Below, one piece after another: positions 26,361 to 34,915 of a DNA stretch of 64,000 bases. The translations under genes and the position numbers were made by a program. This stretch comes from Fontibacillus phaseoli. GTDB taxonomy: Bacteria; Bacillota; Bacilli; Paenibacillales; Paenibacillaceae. The notes below the pieces were generated by a model. It made no database searches. It had not been told where the DNA came from and saw nothing but the letters and a program-made list of their open reading frames with translations. Position 1 is the first letter of the stretch; each line of letters opens with the position of its first letter. The stretch lies in NCBI RefSeq assembly GCF_003337355.1, contig NZ_QPJW01000006.1, forward strand, positions 1 through 64,000, in the 5' to 3' direction.

Positions 26361-27101
26361 CTACACCACTTCCTGTTTTTTTCTGATATACGTGGATAGT
26401 ATCATAAACAGGATGAGATAGCCCAGCAAAATCAGGATATTGCTCCAGTCCGGCGCGTGACCGCGGATAATTTCCCAGGCCCCGTTGCCGAAATTGTAGG
26501 AGGGCAGCCATTTACCGATATGCTGCATGAGCTTTGGCATGATCTCTATCGGCATCCACATGCCGCCCGTCACCGCGAGAGCCAAATAAATAGCATTGCT
26601 GACGCCGCTGGCGGTATCGACCCGCTTCATCGTTCCTACTAATGTACCGATTGCCAGAAAGGGAAGGGAACCGGCAAGAATCCATAGAACGCTGTAAACC
26701 CAGGTTAGCGCGGGGAGCGAGACGCCATTGATCAGAACGCCGGCCAGGAAAATAAACACAATGGAAATCAGGTGCATGACGGTCTGGCCGAACATTTTTC
26801 CGAAGAAATAGACCGGTCCCGGCAATGGCGTTACCCGCATGAACGTAGTCCAGCCCTGCGTGCGTTCCTGCACCAGCCGGATGCCGAGCGTCATGATCGC
26901 CGAGCCCATCACGCTGAACGTGGTCATCGACATGAGATAGTGTGCCGCCCACTCCGCCTGATTCTCTCCTCCCGTATTGACGACCCGGGTGAAGATGAAA
27001 TAGAACATGATCGGCATAAGCAGGGACCAAAATACATAGTAGGGGTTGCGAATTACCCGCAGCAATTCGGCTCTGCACTGTTTTATTAGGATCTTCATCA
27101 T
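26361..27101 (-). CDS. ABC-2 type exporter permease
   Basis: A 246-aa membrane protein with six hydrophobic segments of the ABC-2 family (MFYFIFTRVVNTGG, MTTFSVMGSAIMTLGIRLVQ, TGGMWMPIEIMPKLMQHIG). It abuts the ATPase gene and forms the exporter with it. The substrate (lipid, peptide or drug) is unknown; YvfS is the positional counterpart in B. subtilis. Confidence 0.87.
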   Translation of the reverse strand: MMKILIKQCRAELLRVIRNPYYVFWSLLMPIMFYFIFTRVVNTGGENQAEWAAHYLMSMTTFSVMGSAIMTLGIRLVQERTQGWTTFMRVTPLPGPVYFFGKMFGQTVMHLISIVFIFLAGVLINGVSLPALTWVYSVLWILAGSLPFLAIGTLVGTMKRVDTASGVSNAIYLALAVTGGMWMPIEIMPKLMQHIGKWLPSYNFGNGAWEIIRGHAPDWSNILILLGYLILFMILSTYIRKKQEVV

Positions 27102-28010
27102 CTATACAGCCTCCTCTTGGCTTATGGTCAGTTGTTCAAATGCTTCATCCAGCCGTCCCTGGTCGATCCGGATGTCCCGAACCTCCAGCTTTTCCGCAAA
27201 AATCGTTTCCAACACCAGGTCGGTATTCTCCGTATTTACATAAATCCGTCCTTCTTTGTCATAGAAGTCTGACAGCACAGGCAAAGTTTTTAAGATTTCG
27301 CGCAGCCTTGGACCTTCCTGACGGGCGAGGAAGGAAACCGAGCGTTTGACGATCCGCGATTTGATCTCCTCCGGCGTTCCGTCGGCAACCAGCGAGCCCC
27401 GGTGAAACAGCAGAATGCGGTCTGCGGCATCGTCGGCTTCCTGCAAATAATGGGTCGTGAAAAGGATCGTCTTGCCCTGTCCGGCCAACTCCCGGACGCT
27501 TTCCCAGAACCGTCGCCGGGCCGTGATGTCCAGACCGACCGTCGGTTCATCGAAGAAGAGCAGGTCGGGATTGCCCGCCATCGCGAGGGCGTAGCCAAGG
27601 TTGCGTTTCTGTCCCCCGGACAGCTTCTCCGCGAACCGCTTCAAATCGGACTCCGCCAGTCCCGTTAACCGGATCAGGACATTCATGTCCATCGGCTGCG
27701 GATAATAGCTGCGGATAAGGTCGAGCACTTCCTTCACTTTAAGCCGGTCCATGATGCTGACTTCTTGAAGCATGGCGCCGGTTTTTTCGCGTACGGCTTG
27801 ATCCTTCGGATGCTTTCCGAAAATCTTGATATCTCCTTCCGTCGGGTCTAGCAGGCCCAGCATCATTGATAGCGCCGTCGTTTTGCCCGCCCCGTTCGGT
27901 CCCAGAATCGCTACGATCGAGCCCTTTTCTATGCAAAAAGAGAGGTTGTTGACCGCTTTTTTGTCTTTAAACGTTTTACTTACCTGATTCATTTCGATAA
28001 TGCCTTCCAT
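27102..28010 (-). CDS. ABC exporter ATP-binding protein
   Basis: A 302-aa ATPase of the drug/antibiotic exporter (CcmA-like) class: Walker A GPNGAGKT (37-44), signature LSGGQKRNLGYA, Walker B LLFFDEPTVGLD, switch His in FTTHYLQEA. First gene of the minus-strand set ATPase-permease-kinase-regulator. A probable DesR/YvfU-like autoregulatory loop is inferred from synteny only. Confidence 0.9.
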   Translation of the reverse strand: MEGIIEMNQVSKTFKDKKAVNNLSFCIEKGSIVAILGPNGAGKTTALSMMLGLLDPTEGDIKIFGKHPKDQAVREKTGAMLQEVSIMDRLKVKEVLDLIRSYYPQPMDMNVLIRLTGLAESDLKRFAEKLSGGQKRNLGYALAMAGNPDLLFFDEPTVGLDITARRRFWESVRELAGQGKTILFTTHYLQEADDAADRILLFHRGSLVADGTPEEIKSRIVKRSVSFLARQEGPRLREILKTLPVLSDFYDKEGRIYVNTENTDLVLETIFAEKLEVRDIRIDQGRLDEAFEQLTISQEEAV

Positions 28011-28145
28011 GGGTTCGCCTCCGTTGTTGTTCCTGTTCTTGACTTAAGAATAAGGTAAGGGGAGGCTCGGCGTTAGTAAGGACTGTCATGAATGGAGGGT
28101 GACAATTGTCACGAATTGAAGAGGAGCGAGAAAGTTGAAAAGAGT

Positions 28146-28201
28146 GAGCAAGAGCCGCTTTCCGTCCCACCGATATCGATGGCTGAAAAGCGGCTCTGCT
28201 C
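28146..28201 (-). terminator. Terminator-like hairpin after the metallo-hydrolase gene
   Basis: GAGCAAGAGCCGCTT pairs with AAGCGGCTCTGCTC around a 27-nt loop, just beyond the minus-strand stop at 28225. The T-run is weak. Confidence 0.5.
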
Positions 28202-28224
28202 CCTTATGAGTCAAGCAAGCGGGG

Positions 28225-28860
28225 TTACGGTTCGGAAATCCATTCGCCGTCTTCAGGAACAAGCACGCGGCCGGTTAGCCCTTCGGCGGCCAAGTACTGG
28301 CGGAGATTCTCCCTAGTGGTCAAACAGTGATTGATCGCATCCATATGGACGGCAATGAATCGGGTATCGGGGGCATGACGGCTTACGGACGCGATGTCCC
28401 CGGCATCCATCGTAATGGGTTCGCCGGTAGTGAAGCGGGCCCCTCCCGCATTTACGACGGCGACCTCCGGCCGATGGAGGTTCAGCGCTTCGCGTACCTC
28501 CTCGCACCAGATCGTATCGCCGGCGATATACAGGGTCGGTTCTCCGGCGGCTCGGAAAACGAACCCGGACACACGGCCCATCCGCTCGCCGATCTCGCCG
28601 GTCCCATGGCGGCCGCCGGTGCGGGTTAACGTGATGCCGTGGTATTCCTGAGTGTCCCGCACCGCGGTGACCGAGGTAAACCCGGTGCCCCGAATGGCTT
28701 CCTCGTCGCCCGGCTGGCAGAGGAGCGGATTGCGCCGGTCATTCGGCGTATTCGGAAACGGCGGATAGGCGCCGGGTTCGGCCAGCATCGGATCTATAAG
28801 CCAGGTCAGACCGCCGTATTCCAACCCTAGGGTGGCGTGGCGAATCAATGTGATTTTCAT
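28225..28860 (-). CDS. Metallo-beta-lactamase-fold hydrolase lacking the HxHxDH motif
   Basis: A 211-aa protein of the UPF0173/UlaG-like MBL family: N-terminal KITLIRHATL, LIDPML, then TRTGGRHGTGEIG, YIAGDTIW and HMDAINHC all match the family. The segment that should carry the first metal-binding motif (THxHxDH, ~35 residues) is missing: NPL is followed directly by LCQPGDEE, which normally lies after that motif. The frame is intact, so this looks like an in-frame deletion, probably abolishing metal-dependent activity. ATG at 28860 follows AGAGGTG; GTG at 28869 is less likely. Confidence 0.75.
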   Translation of the reverse strand: MKITLIRHATLGLEYGGLTWLIDPMLAEPGAYPPFPNTPNDRRNPLLCQPGDEEAIRGTGFTSVTAVRDTQEYHGITLTRTGGRHGTGEIGERMGRVSGFVFRAAGEPTLYIAGDTIWCEEVREALNLHRPEVAVVNAGGARFTTGEPITMDAGDIASVSRHAPDTRFIAVHMDAINHCLTTRENLRQYLAAEGLTGRVLVPEDGEWISEP

Positions 28861-28996
28861 GAAGGACACCTCTTTCTTTGGAGAAGACTCATTTGCTACA
28901 ATTATAAAAAATATATGTAAAGTCCGACATGGCTTGGTGAAAGGGAAATCGCCTTCCGGCTTTCAGCTTGAAAGAAAAGATAGGAGTGATCAGGAC

Positions 28997-29446
28997 ATGG
29001 AGCATTTGCCGGATATCCAACCCCCGGGTATCGATGATACCGATCTTCGAATTCTCCGTTGTTTACTGGAGGATGCCAGCCATTCCCACAAGGAAATCGG
29101 TGGAGAGGTTCATTTGACCGGGCAGGCGGTGGGCGCGCGCGTTCGCAAGCTGCAGGATCTCGGCGTCATTGAAGGCTATACGCTCCGTTGGAATCCCGAG
29201 CGGTTGGGGCTGTCCGTACATGCGTTCGTTACCGTCTTTATGAATTCGAGTACGGGGCATCAAGCTTTTCAGGAGTTTGCGGCGGGTTGCGACAGCATTG
29301 CCGAGGTACACCGCGTCAGCGGCGAGGGCTGCTATTGGATGAGGGTTCGGGTGTCGAGCCAATCCTTGCTGAATGAATTTCTTGAGGAGCTGCTGCGGTT
29401 CGGGAATTATAAGGTTAGTTTGTCGATCGGGAAATTGAAGGGGTAG
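28997..29446 (+). CDS. Lrp/AsnC-family transcriptional regulator
   Basis: A ~149-aa regulator with N-terminal HTH (DDTDLRILRCLLEDASHSHK, GQAVGARVRKLQDLGVIEGY) and C-terminal RAM ligand domain (GLSVHAFVTVFMN, VHRVSGEGCYWMRVRV). Lrp/AsnC proteins sense amino acids or other small molecules. ATG 28997 follows TAGGAG; longer in-frame starts exist but would overlap the divergent hydrolase gene's promoter area. Divergent from the MBL gene, which it may control (inference). Confidence 0.85.
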   Translation: MEHLPDIQPPGIDDTDLRILRCLLEDASHSHKEIGGEVHLTGQAVGARVRKLQDLGVIEGYTLRWNPERLGLSVHAFVTVFMNSSTGHQAFQEFAAGCDSIAEVHRVSGEGCYWMRVRVSSQSLLNEFLEELLRFGNYKVSLSIGKLKG

Positions 29447-29491
29447 CGGAAGAATGTAGGCTGACTACGAAGTTGTAACTGCATTAAGACA

Positions 29492-29553
29492 GAAAAACCG
29501 TCCGGGAGTGCGCACTTCAACTAGAGTGCGCGGCTCATGCCCGGGCGGTTTCT
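29492..29553. terminator. Terminator between convergent genes
   Basis: Outer stem AAACCG-CCGGG / CCCGG-CGGTTT with an inner stem GTGCGCACT / AGAGTGCGC, then TTCTTT. Confidence 0.75.
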
Positions 29554-29562
29554 TTGCGGTTG

Positions 29563-30300
29563 TTAAATTTCCTTACGGCGGAAATGAATCAGACCGGCCG
29601 CAAGGAACAGCAGGAAGCTGCCGACAACGGTAATCATCAAACTTTCGAGCGGAAGGTTAAACGCGCCGTAGTTCTCTTCCCCGGATGGCATCATGGCAAG
29701 AACGGGCTGGGCCCACGGATAGAACGGGCCGATTTTTGCCGAACTGACGATCAGGATGTTGGGGATCGTCAGCGAGACATTCAGGGCGAGCGGAGCGGCA
29801 AAGCTCGCCCAGCTCAGGGATACGCCGAGCTGCAGCGCAACCAGCGGCATACAGGCGATCCAGCCGCCGAGCAGGCTGGAGGCGATCATGGCCCACGGGA
29901 TCGGTGCCGTGAAGGCCTGAATCCAGCCAGCGGCGAGAACGCCGCCCAGGAAGATCAGCTGGCAGAGGGCCAGCAGGCCGGCCACGATGGTGAACTTGGC
30001 CAGGTAAACGGCACTTCGCGAGACCGGCAGGACAAGCAACTGCTTCCAGCCGCCGCCGGTGTGCTCGTACCGGCACAGAAAGGCCGGGAGCAGGCCGGAC
30101 ATAATCGGCAGGAAGAACAAGGCATGGAGCATGGCCATTGCGCCGAGCATGACGGTCCAGGGATTAGCATCGCTATACGACGTTTCGGCCAACGCGCCGA
30201 TCAACGTAGACAACAAGGGACTGGCCAGCAGAAGCAGCCAGATGCGCGACTTCGACATCTTCAGTCTTTCCGAAGATAAGACACGGAAAAAGGTGCCCAT
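29563..30300 (-). CDS. Lantibiotic-immunity-type ABC permease, subunit 2
   Basis: A 245-aa permease with six hydrophobic segments and the motif YEHTGGGWKQLLVLPVSRSAVYLAKF, shared with its upstream neighbour (VEHQMSSWKQLLALPISRTAV). This E/G-subunit pattern is typical of NisEG/SpaEG or bacitracin-type self-protection exporters. It is the last gene of ATPase-permease-permease. Role in resistance to peptide antibiotics is inferred from the family. Confidence 0.8.
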   Translation of the reverse strand: MGTFFRVLSSERLKMSKSRIWLLLLASPLLSTLIGALAETSYSDANPWTVMLGAMAMLHALFFLPIMSGLLPAFLCRYEHTGGGWKQLLVLPVSRSAVYLAKFTIVAGLLALCQLIFLGGVLAAGWIQAFTAPIPWAMIASSLLGGWIACMPLVALQLGVSLSWASFAAPLALNVSLTIPNILIVSSAKIGPFYPWAQPVLAMMPSGEENYGAFNLPLESLMITVVGSFLLFLAAGLIHFRRKEI

Positions 30301-31014
30301 TTATTCCACATCCTTTCGGTTGAAATGGATCATGCCCATTACCATGATGACGGCGCCGCAGATGATGCCCGCGCCGACGAACCAACTGGCATGAGGACCG
30401 CTATAACCGAAGGCGGGCCAATTGAGCGGGAACCATTCCGGGAGCTGCATGGCGAACGGAGACATGATTGCAGCCGCTACCCCCAATGTCACTGGCAGGG
30501 CCTGGTTGCGGAAGGTTAGCGACAGCCACAACTGAAGCGCGAGCAAAGGCAGCGCGCCCAGGTAAGGGAAAAAGCCCATCCGCAGGATGTCGCCCAGCGG
30601 AATATCGGTGCCGAACCCCAACGCCAAGCCAAGTACGATCGTAAAGATCGGCAGCAATATGCAGGATGCAGTAAGAAGCAGGAAACAAAGTGTAAACTTG
30701 CCGCTAAACACGGCGGTTCTGGAAATGGGCAACGCGAGCAGCTGTTTCCAAGAACTCATTTGATGTTCTACATTAGCGACCAAAGAGCTGACCAGGGTTA
30801 CGCCCAGATAAAGCGCAATGGGGACGAAGATGACGACATTGCTAATCAGGCCGCCCCAGAGGTCATCCGCGTACTGTTTTTTCAGGTAATCGAGCCGCAG
30901 CCCAAAGTTCAACGCCTGCATGGCCACGAGCCCGACGGGAGCCAGAAAAATCAGGAACCAGATTCCTTTGCCGCGGATTTTCAAAAAGTCGGCGGAGAGC
31001 GAGCGGAGCATCAT
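30301..31014 (-). CDS. Lantibiotic-immunity-type ABC permease, subunit 1
   Basis: A 237-aa ABC-2 membrane protein with six hydrophobic segments; N-terminal SLSADFLKIRGKGIWFLIF and the conserved WKQLLALPISRT loop. It overlaps the ATPase gene by 4 nt and is followed immediately by its paralogous partner, so the two form a heterodimeric permease. Confidence 0.82.
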   Translation of the reverse strand: MMLRSLSADFLKIRGKGIWFLIFLAPVGLVAMQALNFGLRLDYLKKQYADDLWGGLISNVVIFVPIALYLGVTLVSSLVANVEHQMSSWKQLLALPISRTAVFSGKFTLCFLLLTASCILLPIFTIVLGLALGFGTDIPLGDILRMGFFPYLGALPLLALQLWLSLTFRNQALPVTLGVAAAIMSPFAMQLPEWFPLNWPAFGYSGPHASWFVGAGIICGAVIMVMGMIHFNRKDVE

Positions 31015-31925
31015 GGCCGGCTTCCCTCCCCGATGACCTGCATGAAGATATCTTCCAGCGATTTCTTATTCTGCTCTACCCGGTAAATGTCATGCCCGTT
31101 CTCGACCAGACGCTTGACGAGCTGGGCTACCTGCGGGTCTTTCATGCCCGGGAATACCAGTGTGCCTTCCTTCAAGTTGCCGGCGGCCCCCAGGTCGCGG
31201 GCCAACCAAAGCGCGGAATCGGGCTCGGAGACGACCAGTTCCATATCGTGCGATGCTTGAAACCGCAAATTCTGGATCGTATCCTGGAACACCATCCGTC
31301 CTTCCCGGATAATGCCGACCCGATTGGCCATCTGCTCGACTTCGCCCAGCAAATGGCTGGAGACGAGCACGGTAATGCCGTATTGGACCGGCATGCTTTT
31401 GATCAGCTCGCGGATCTCGTGGATCCCGGCGGGGTCGAGGCCGTTGGTCGGCTCGTCGAGAATGAGCAGATCCGGGCTGCCGAGCAGGGAGGCCGCGATG
31501 CCGAGCCGCTGCTTCATCCCGAGCGAGTAGCCTTTGACCGCCCGGCGGGACTCGCTCGTCAGCGAGACGATCTCCAGCACCTCGTCGATGCGCGACTTCG
31601 GCGCGCCGAGGATGCGGCGGATCGCCTCCAGGTTGTCGACGGCGTTCAGATGGCCGTAATAGGACGGGTACTCGACGAGCGACCCGATCCGGCGGAGTAT
31701 CGCGAGCTTGTCTTTGCGGAGCTCGCGCCCGAAGATGGAGATTGAGCCTTTGGTCGGCCCAATCAAGCCGAGCAGCATGCGGATTGTAGTCGTTTTCCCG
31801 GCCCCGTTCGGGCCGAGGAAACCGTAGATATCCCCTTTGGCAATTTCCAAGTCCAAATGGTCCACTGCAAAGCGTCCCCGATATTTTTTCGTTAAGCCCT
31901 TCGTTTGAATAATCATTTCGTTCAC
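31011..31925 (-). CDS. ABC exporter ATPase, BcrA/NisF-like
   Basis: A 304-aa ATPase: Walker A GPNGAGKT (38-45), signature YSLGMKQRLGIA (atypical start of the LSGGQ loop, normal for BcrA-like proteins), Walker B LLILDEPTNGLDPAG, His switch SSHLLGEVE. GTG start with GAGGTG 7 nt upstream. With two permeases it makes a BcrAB/NisFEG-type exporter. The two-component system upstream on the same strand (34663-32583) is the likely controller although 650 bp separate them. Confidence 0.88.
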   Translation of the reverse strand: MNEMIIQTKGLTKKYRGRFAVDHLDLEIAKGDIYGFLGPNGAGKTTTIRMLLGLIGPTKGSISIFGRELRKDKLAILRRIGSLVEYPSYYGHLNAVDNLEAIRRILGAPKSRIDEVLEIVSLTSESRRAVKGYSLGMKQRLGIAASLLGSPDLLILDEPTNGLDPAGIHEIRELIKSMPVQYGITVLVSSHLLGEVEQMANRVGIIREGRMVFQDTIQNLRFQASHDMELVVSEPDSALWLARDLGAAGNLKEGTLVFPGMKDPQVAQLVKRLVENGHDIYRVEQNKKSLEDIFMQVIGEGSRP

Positions 31926-32582
31926 GTCAAATCACCTCGGTAATGATCATACCGTCCGAAGTTTAAAGGTGAAGGGGGGGCAAGTTTAAATTTTGTTTAA
32001 GCGAGGGAAGAGGGGGGACGGGAATGGTGGTGGCAAGAGTAAATAGAGAATGGCGGGTGTAAGGTGAAAGTAAGGTGAAAGTCGAGTGAATGAGCGAGTG
32101 CTTAGTTAAAGTAGTGAAGTAGTGGCAATAGTGACAAAAAGAGCAGTTAGAGCAATGAGATTAATAGTGAAATTGTAAGTGTGTACGTAATCGTACTGGT
32201 GTGCAAATTGGCGAAAAGTTAGCAGAAGTGGGTACGGTAGGAGTGGGTGTAGAAGTAACTTTAAATATAATCTGCTGCGATAGTGGCTCTGGTCGTCGTA
32301 ACCGGCAGTATAAGCAAATAATGCCCAAAGCGGGTATATAGACATCGATCCCCCAGAAGCAATAACTGGACTTTCTCCAGTTAATTTTGCTGTATTCAGC
32401 TATATAAATAAAATAACTGGAAAACCTGCATGTAATTCGCCCCTTTACGCGCAAATGAACCGTATTAGGGCAAATTAGCTGGAGGTTTTCCAGTTAATTG
32501 GGGCAGCGCGCCCCTTAAGCGTGAATTAGCTGCATGTTTTCCAGTTAATTACAGCGGTCGGTCGTCGGTTAGTACCTTCGCG
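31926..32582. other. Gene-free region between kinase and ABC genes
   Basis: 657 bp without a credible gene. Next to the ATPase start is a promoter-like TATGAT (read on minus). 32030-32200 is low-complexity, with AAGTAGTG, GGTGAAAGT and AATAGTGA variations similar to those at 12850-12900. The part next to the kinase stop holds palindromic array B. Confidence 0.65.
32363..32547. repeat. Palindromic array B (four units)
   Basis: Four 21-bp units start at 32363 and 32414 (forward, TAACTGGA-N5-T[C/G]CA...) and at 32476 and 32527 (reverse, TAGCTG...TCCAGTTA). Start-to-start spacings are 51, 62 and 51 bp. The spacer before unit 4 (CGCGCCCCTTAAGCG, 32507-32521) resembles that at the same place in array C. 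Confidence 0.85.
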
Positions 32583-33986
32583 CTACACCGACGGATAAAT
32601 ATAAATCCTCGTCCCGCCCTCCGTGGACGATTCCGTCTCACGGACGAGGCTCATTTCCCGCAGCAGCAGATCGACGATCTGCAGGCCGAGGCCGGCGCCT
32701 TTCGCCGGGGAAGCCGCGCCCAGGCCGGGCCCCCGGTCCGTGACGACCAGCGCCGTCCGGCCGTGCCGCCGGGCTAACGAGATGCCGACGTAGCCGCCGG
32801 AGCTCGCGTGCCGCACGAGGTTCTGGAACAGGTTGTCGAGCACGCGGCGGAAGCCCTGCTCGTCGATCCGCCAGGACAGCGGCTCCTCCGGCAGGTCGAT
32901 GTCGGCCTCGATGCCGGCCTTTTCCCAGAGCGGGTACCAGGCGGCGGCACTCACCCGGACGACGCGGAGGACGTCCCGACTCTCCAAATTCAAAGCGTAC
33001 CGCCCGCTGGCGAGCAGATTGTAGGAGAGCAGATGGTCGATCAGCCCGCTGAGATCGTCGATTTTGGTCTCCATCAGGGAGAGGGATGTCCGGCCCTGCT
33101 CGGAGAGCGGTTCCTTGCGGAACGAATACAGCTGCCCGGCGAGAACGGTCAGCGGGGTCCGCAAGTCGTGCGAGAGATTGCTGATCAGGCTCTTGCGGAG
33201 CTCTTCCTCCTCATTCTCCCGGCGCCTGCTGTGGCCGAGCTCGTCGACCATATGATTGAACGCCTGTTCAAGCCGCCCGATTTCATCCGGCCGGCCCGTG
33301 GGAATCCGGACCGGCAATCCGTTCGGCCCGGTCCGGGTCATGCCCGATTCCAGCCGGAGTAGGCGTTTCCGGATATCCCGGAAGAATAAATACGATAGCA
33401 GAATAAAGAAGGCAAACATCAAAAACATAAAGAACCCGTAAAACCGGGAATCTCCATCTCCGTTTCTGGTCGTCTTTTTCATATGTTTACGAGGAAGTTC
33501 AAATACCATGAAGCCTTGCCCCGCCGCCTCTTTTTCCCCGCCGATAAAAGCGACGATGGTAAAAGGGTCGGAGTCCACGGCCGTTTTCATATAGGAAATG
33601 GCGTCCTCCGGTGACCATTTGGCCGGCAGGCCGCTCCGTTCGGGCAACCGAAGGCGGGTCACGCCTTCCGCATCGACCCAGAACATGGAAGCATCCGGAT
33701 AGCGTTGTTTGAGATTCTTCAGACCGGCATCGATTTCCGCCGGCGTTTTTCCGCCCAAGGCCAGAGCTTCTTTGTGCCATGTCTCCTCTAGCGTATAGGC
33801 GGACCCGTAGGAGCGCGGAATCGGTTCTTGCTCCACCGACTGGGGAAACAGCAGCCGGTTAACACCCCACGAAGCCATAAAGCTGAATGGAATCAGAATC
33901 GGGATGAACACGAGCGCGAAGCAAATGATGACCAGATAGCGCGACAGCAGCGAGTTGCGGAATTTGAGTTTGCGGGCGGGTCTCAT
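32583..33986 (-). CDS. Sensor histidine kinase, HAMP/HisKA type
   Basis: A 467-aa kinase: TM1 (about 17-42), a ~140-residue extracellular domain, TM2 (about 185-205), HAMP linker, HisKA with SNLSHDLRTPL, and HATPase_c with N-box DNLFQNLVRHA, DRGPGLG and GAGLGLQIV. It overlaps its OmpR-type partner by 4 nt. The signal is unknown; downstream lantibiotic-immunity-like ABC genes suggest sensing of a cell-envelope-active peptide. Confidence 0.92.
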   Translation of the reverse strand: MRPARKLKFRNSLLSRYLVIICFALVFIPILIPFSFMASWGVNRLLFPQSVEQEPIPRSYGSAYTLEETWHKEALALGGKTPAEIDAGLKNLKQRYPDASMFWVDAEGVTRLRLPERSGLPAKWSPEDAISYMKTAVDSDPFTIVAFIGGEKEAAGQGFMVFELPRKHMKKTTRNGDGDSRFYGFFMFLMFAFFILLSYLFFRDIRKRLLRLESGMTRTGPNGLPVRIPTGRPDEIGRLEQAFNHMVDELGHSRRRENEEEELRKSLISNLSHDLRTPLTVLAGQLYSFRKEPLSEQGRTSLSLMETKIDDLSGLIDHLLSYNLLASGRYALNLESRDVLRVVRVSAAAWYPLWEKAGIEADIDLPEEPLSWRIDEQGFRRVLDNLFQNLVRHASSGGYVGISLARRHGRTALVVTDRGPGLGAASPAKGAGLGLQIVDLLLREMSLVRETESSTEGGTRIYIYPSV

Positions 33987-34663
33987 GACCGCACCCGATA
34001 GCCGATGCCCCGGATCGTTTCGATAATTTCCGGGGTGGCGGGATCACGCTCTAATTTTTCGCGCAAATGGCGGATATGTACCATCAGGGTTTTATCTCCG
34101 TCGAGGTAAGGCTCACCCCAGACCGCTTCGAAAATTTGTTCCTTGGTCATGATCTGCCCGAGGTGTCTCAGTAAATATTGAAAAATGTGAAACTGCTTCC
34201 CGGTCAGTACGATTTCTTCCCCCGTCTCCCGGTTTTTGATCGTGTTTTCCTTCTCGTACACGAGCAGATGCTTTAATTCCAACGCCTCGGAGGAAGCCGC
34301 GCCGCTGCGGCGCAGCAGTACCTCAACCCGGGCCGCCAGCTCGTCGGGATGAAACGGCTTGGTCAGGTAGTCGTCGGCGAACTGCAGTCCCTGCAGCTTG
34401 TCATCGATCGATGTCCGGGCGGACAGCATCAGTACCGGCAAGCCGGGATACTGCTTTTTTAGCCGCTGTCCTACGGTAAATCCGTCCAGTCCGGGTAGCA
34501 TGACATCCAGGATAGCCAGTTGGCACGAACCCGCTTCTTCGACGGCACGATCCCCGCTGGTCAGCCAGGTGACTCCGTACCCGCGTTCCTTTAAATCCGT
34601 GCTGACCCACTCCCCGATTTCCCGGTCGTCTTCGATATATAAGATGTTTTTGCTTGTCATCAT
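33983..34663 (-). CDS. OmpR/PhoB-family response regulator
   Basis: A ~226-aa regulator: receiver with acidic pocket EDD, phospho-acceptor Asp53 (AILDVMLPG) and Lys of DDYLTKPF; C-terminal winged helix (LTGKQFHIFQYLLRHLGQIM, DKTLMVHIRHLREKLE, IRGIGYRV). Start is uncertain: AAAGGA lies 9 nt before a GTG (34666) and 12 nt before this ATG; the ATG at 34675 directly abuts the site and is unlikely. First gene of the minus-strand regulator-kinase pair. Confidence 0.92.
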   Translation of the reverse strand: MMTSKNILYIEDDREIGEWVSTDLKERGYGVTWLTSGDRAVEEAGSCQLAILDVMLPGLDGFTVGQRLKKQYPGLPVLMLSARTSIDDKLQGLQFADDYLTKPFHPDELAARVEVLLRRSGAASSEALELKHLLVYEKENTIKNRETGEEIVLTGKQFHIFQYLLRHLGQIMTKEQIFEAVWGEPYLDGDKTLMVHIRHLREKLERDPATPEIIETIRGIGYRVRS

Positions 34664-34743
34664 CACTGGAATCATTCCTTTCGGAATCTATTGTGGCAAA
34701 TTGGTGAGGAAAAATAAACCGTCTGGACCAACAAATTTTAATT

Positions 34744-34759
34744 TGTGATTACAATCACA
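34744..34759. promoter_or_regulatory. Fnr/CRP-type palindrome
   Basis: TGTGATTACAATCACA is a TGTGA-N6-TCACA site with 7-bp perfect arms, identical to the consensus of the B. subtilis Fnr box. It lies in the divergent region between the OmpR-type regulator and the hemerythrin/PAS gene, at a distance compatible with activation of the latter (weak -10 candidates TATGCT and TACTTT at 34776-34786). Confidence 0.6.
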
Positions 34760-34915
34760 AGTCGGCTATATTCGCTATGCTACTTTTTATGTGAGAACGG
34801 TTATCACTTAAATTTTACTTATTTTAATATTGATAGATTATTTGATCAGACTTTTAGCGGCATATCAGGCCCATGGACAACAAATTAAAATGAAAAGGTG
34901 AAGGGAGATCTCAAA

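Noticed and set aside
32161..32454. Small minus-strand frames over array B
   Set aside because: They cross the palindromic units and low-complexity sequence and lack start signals.
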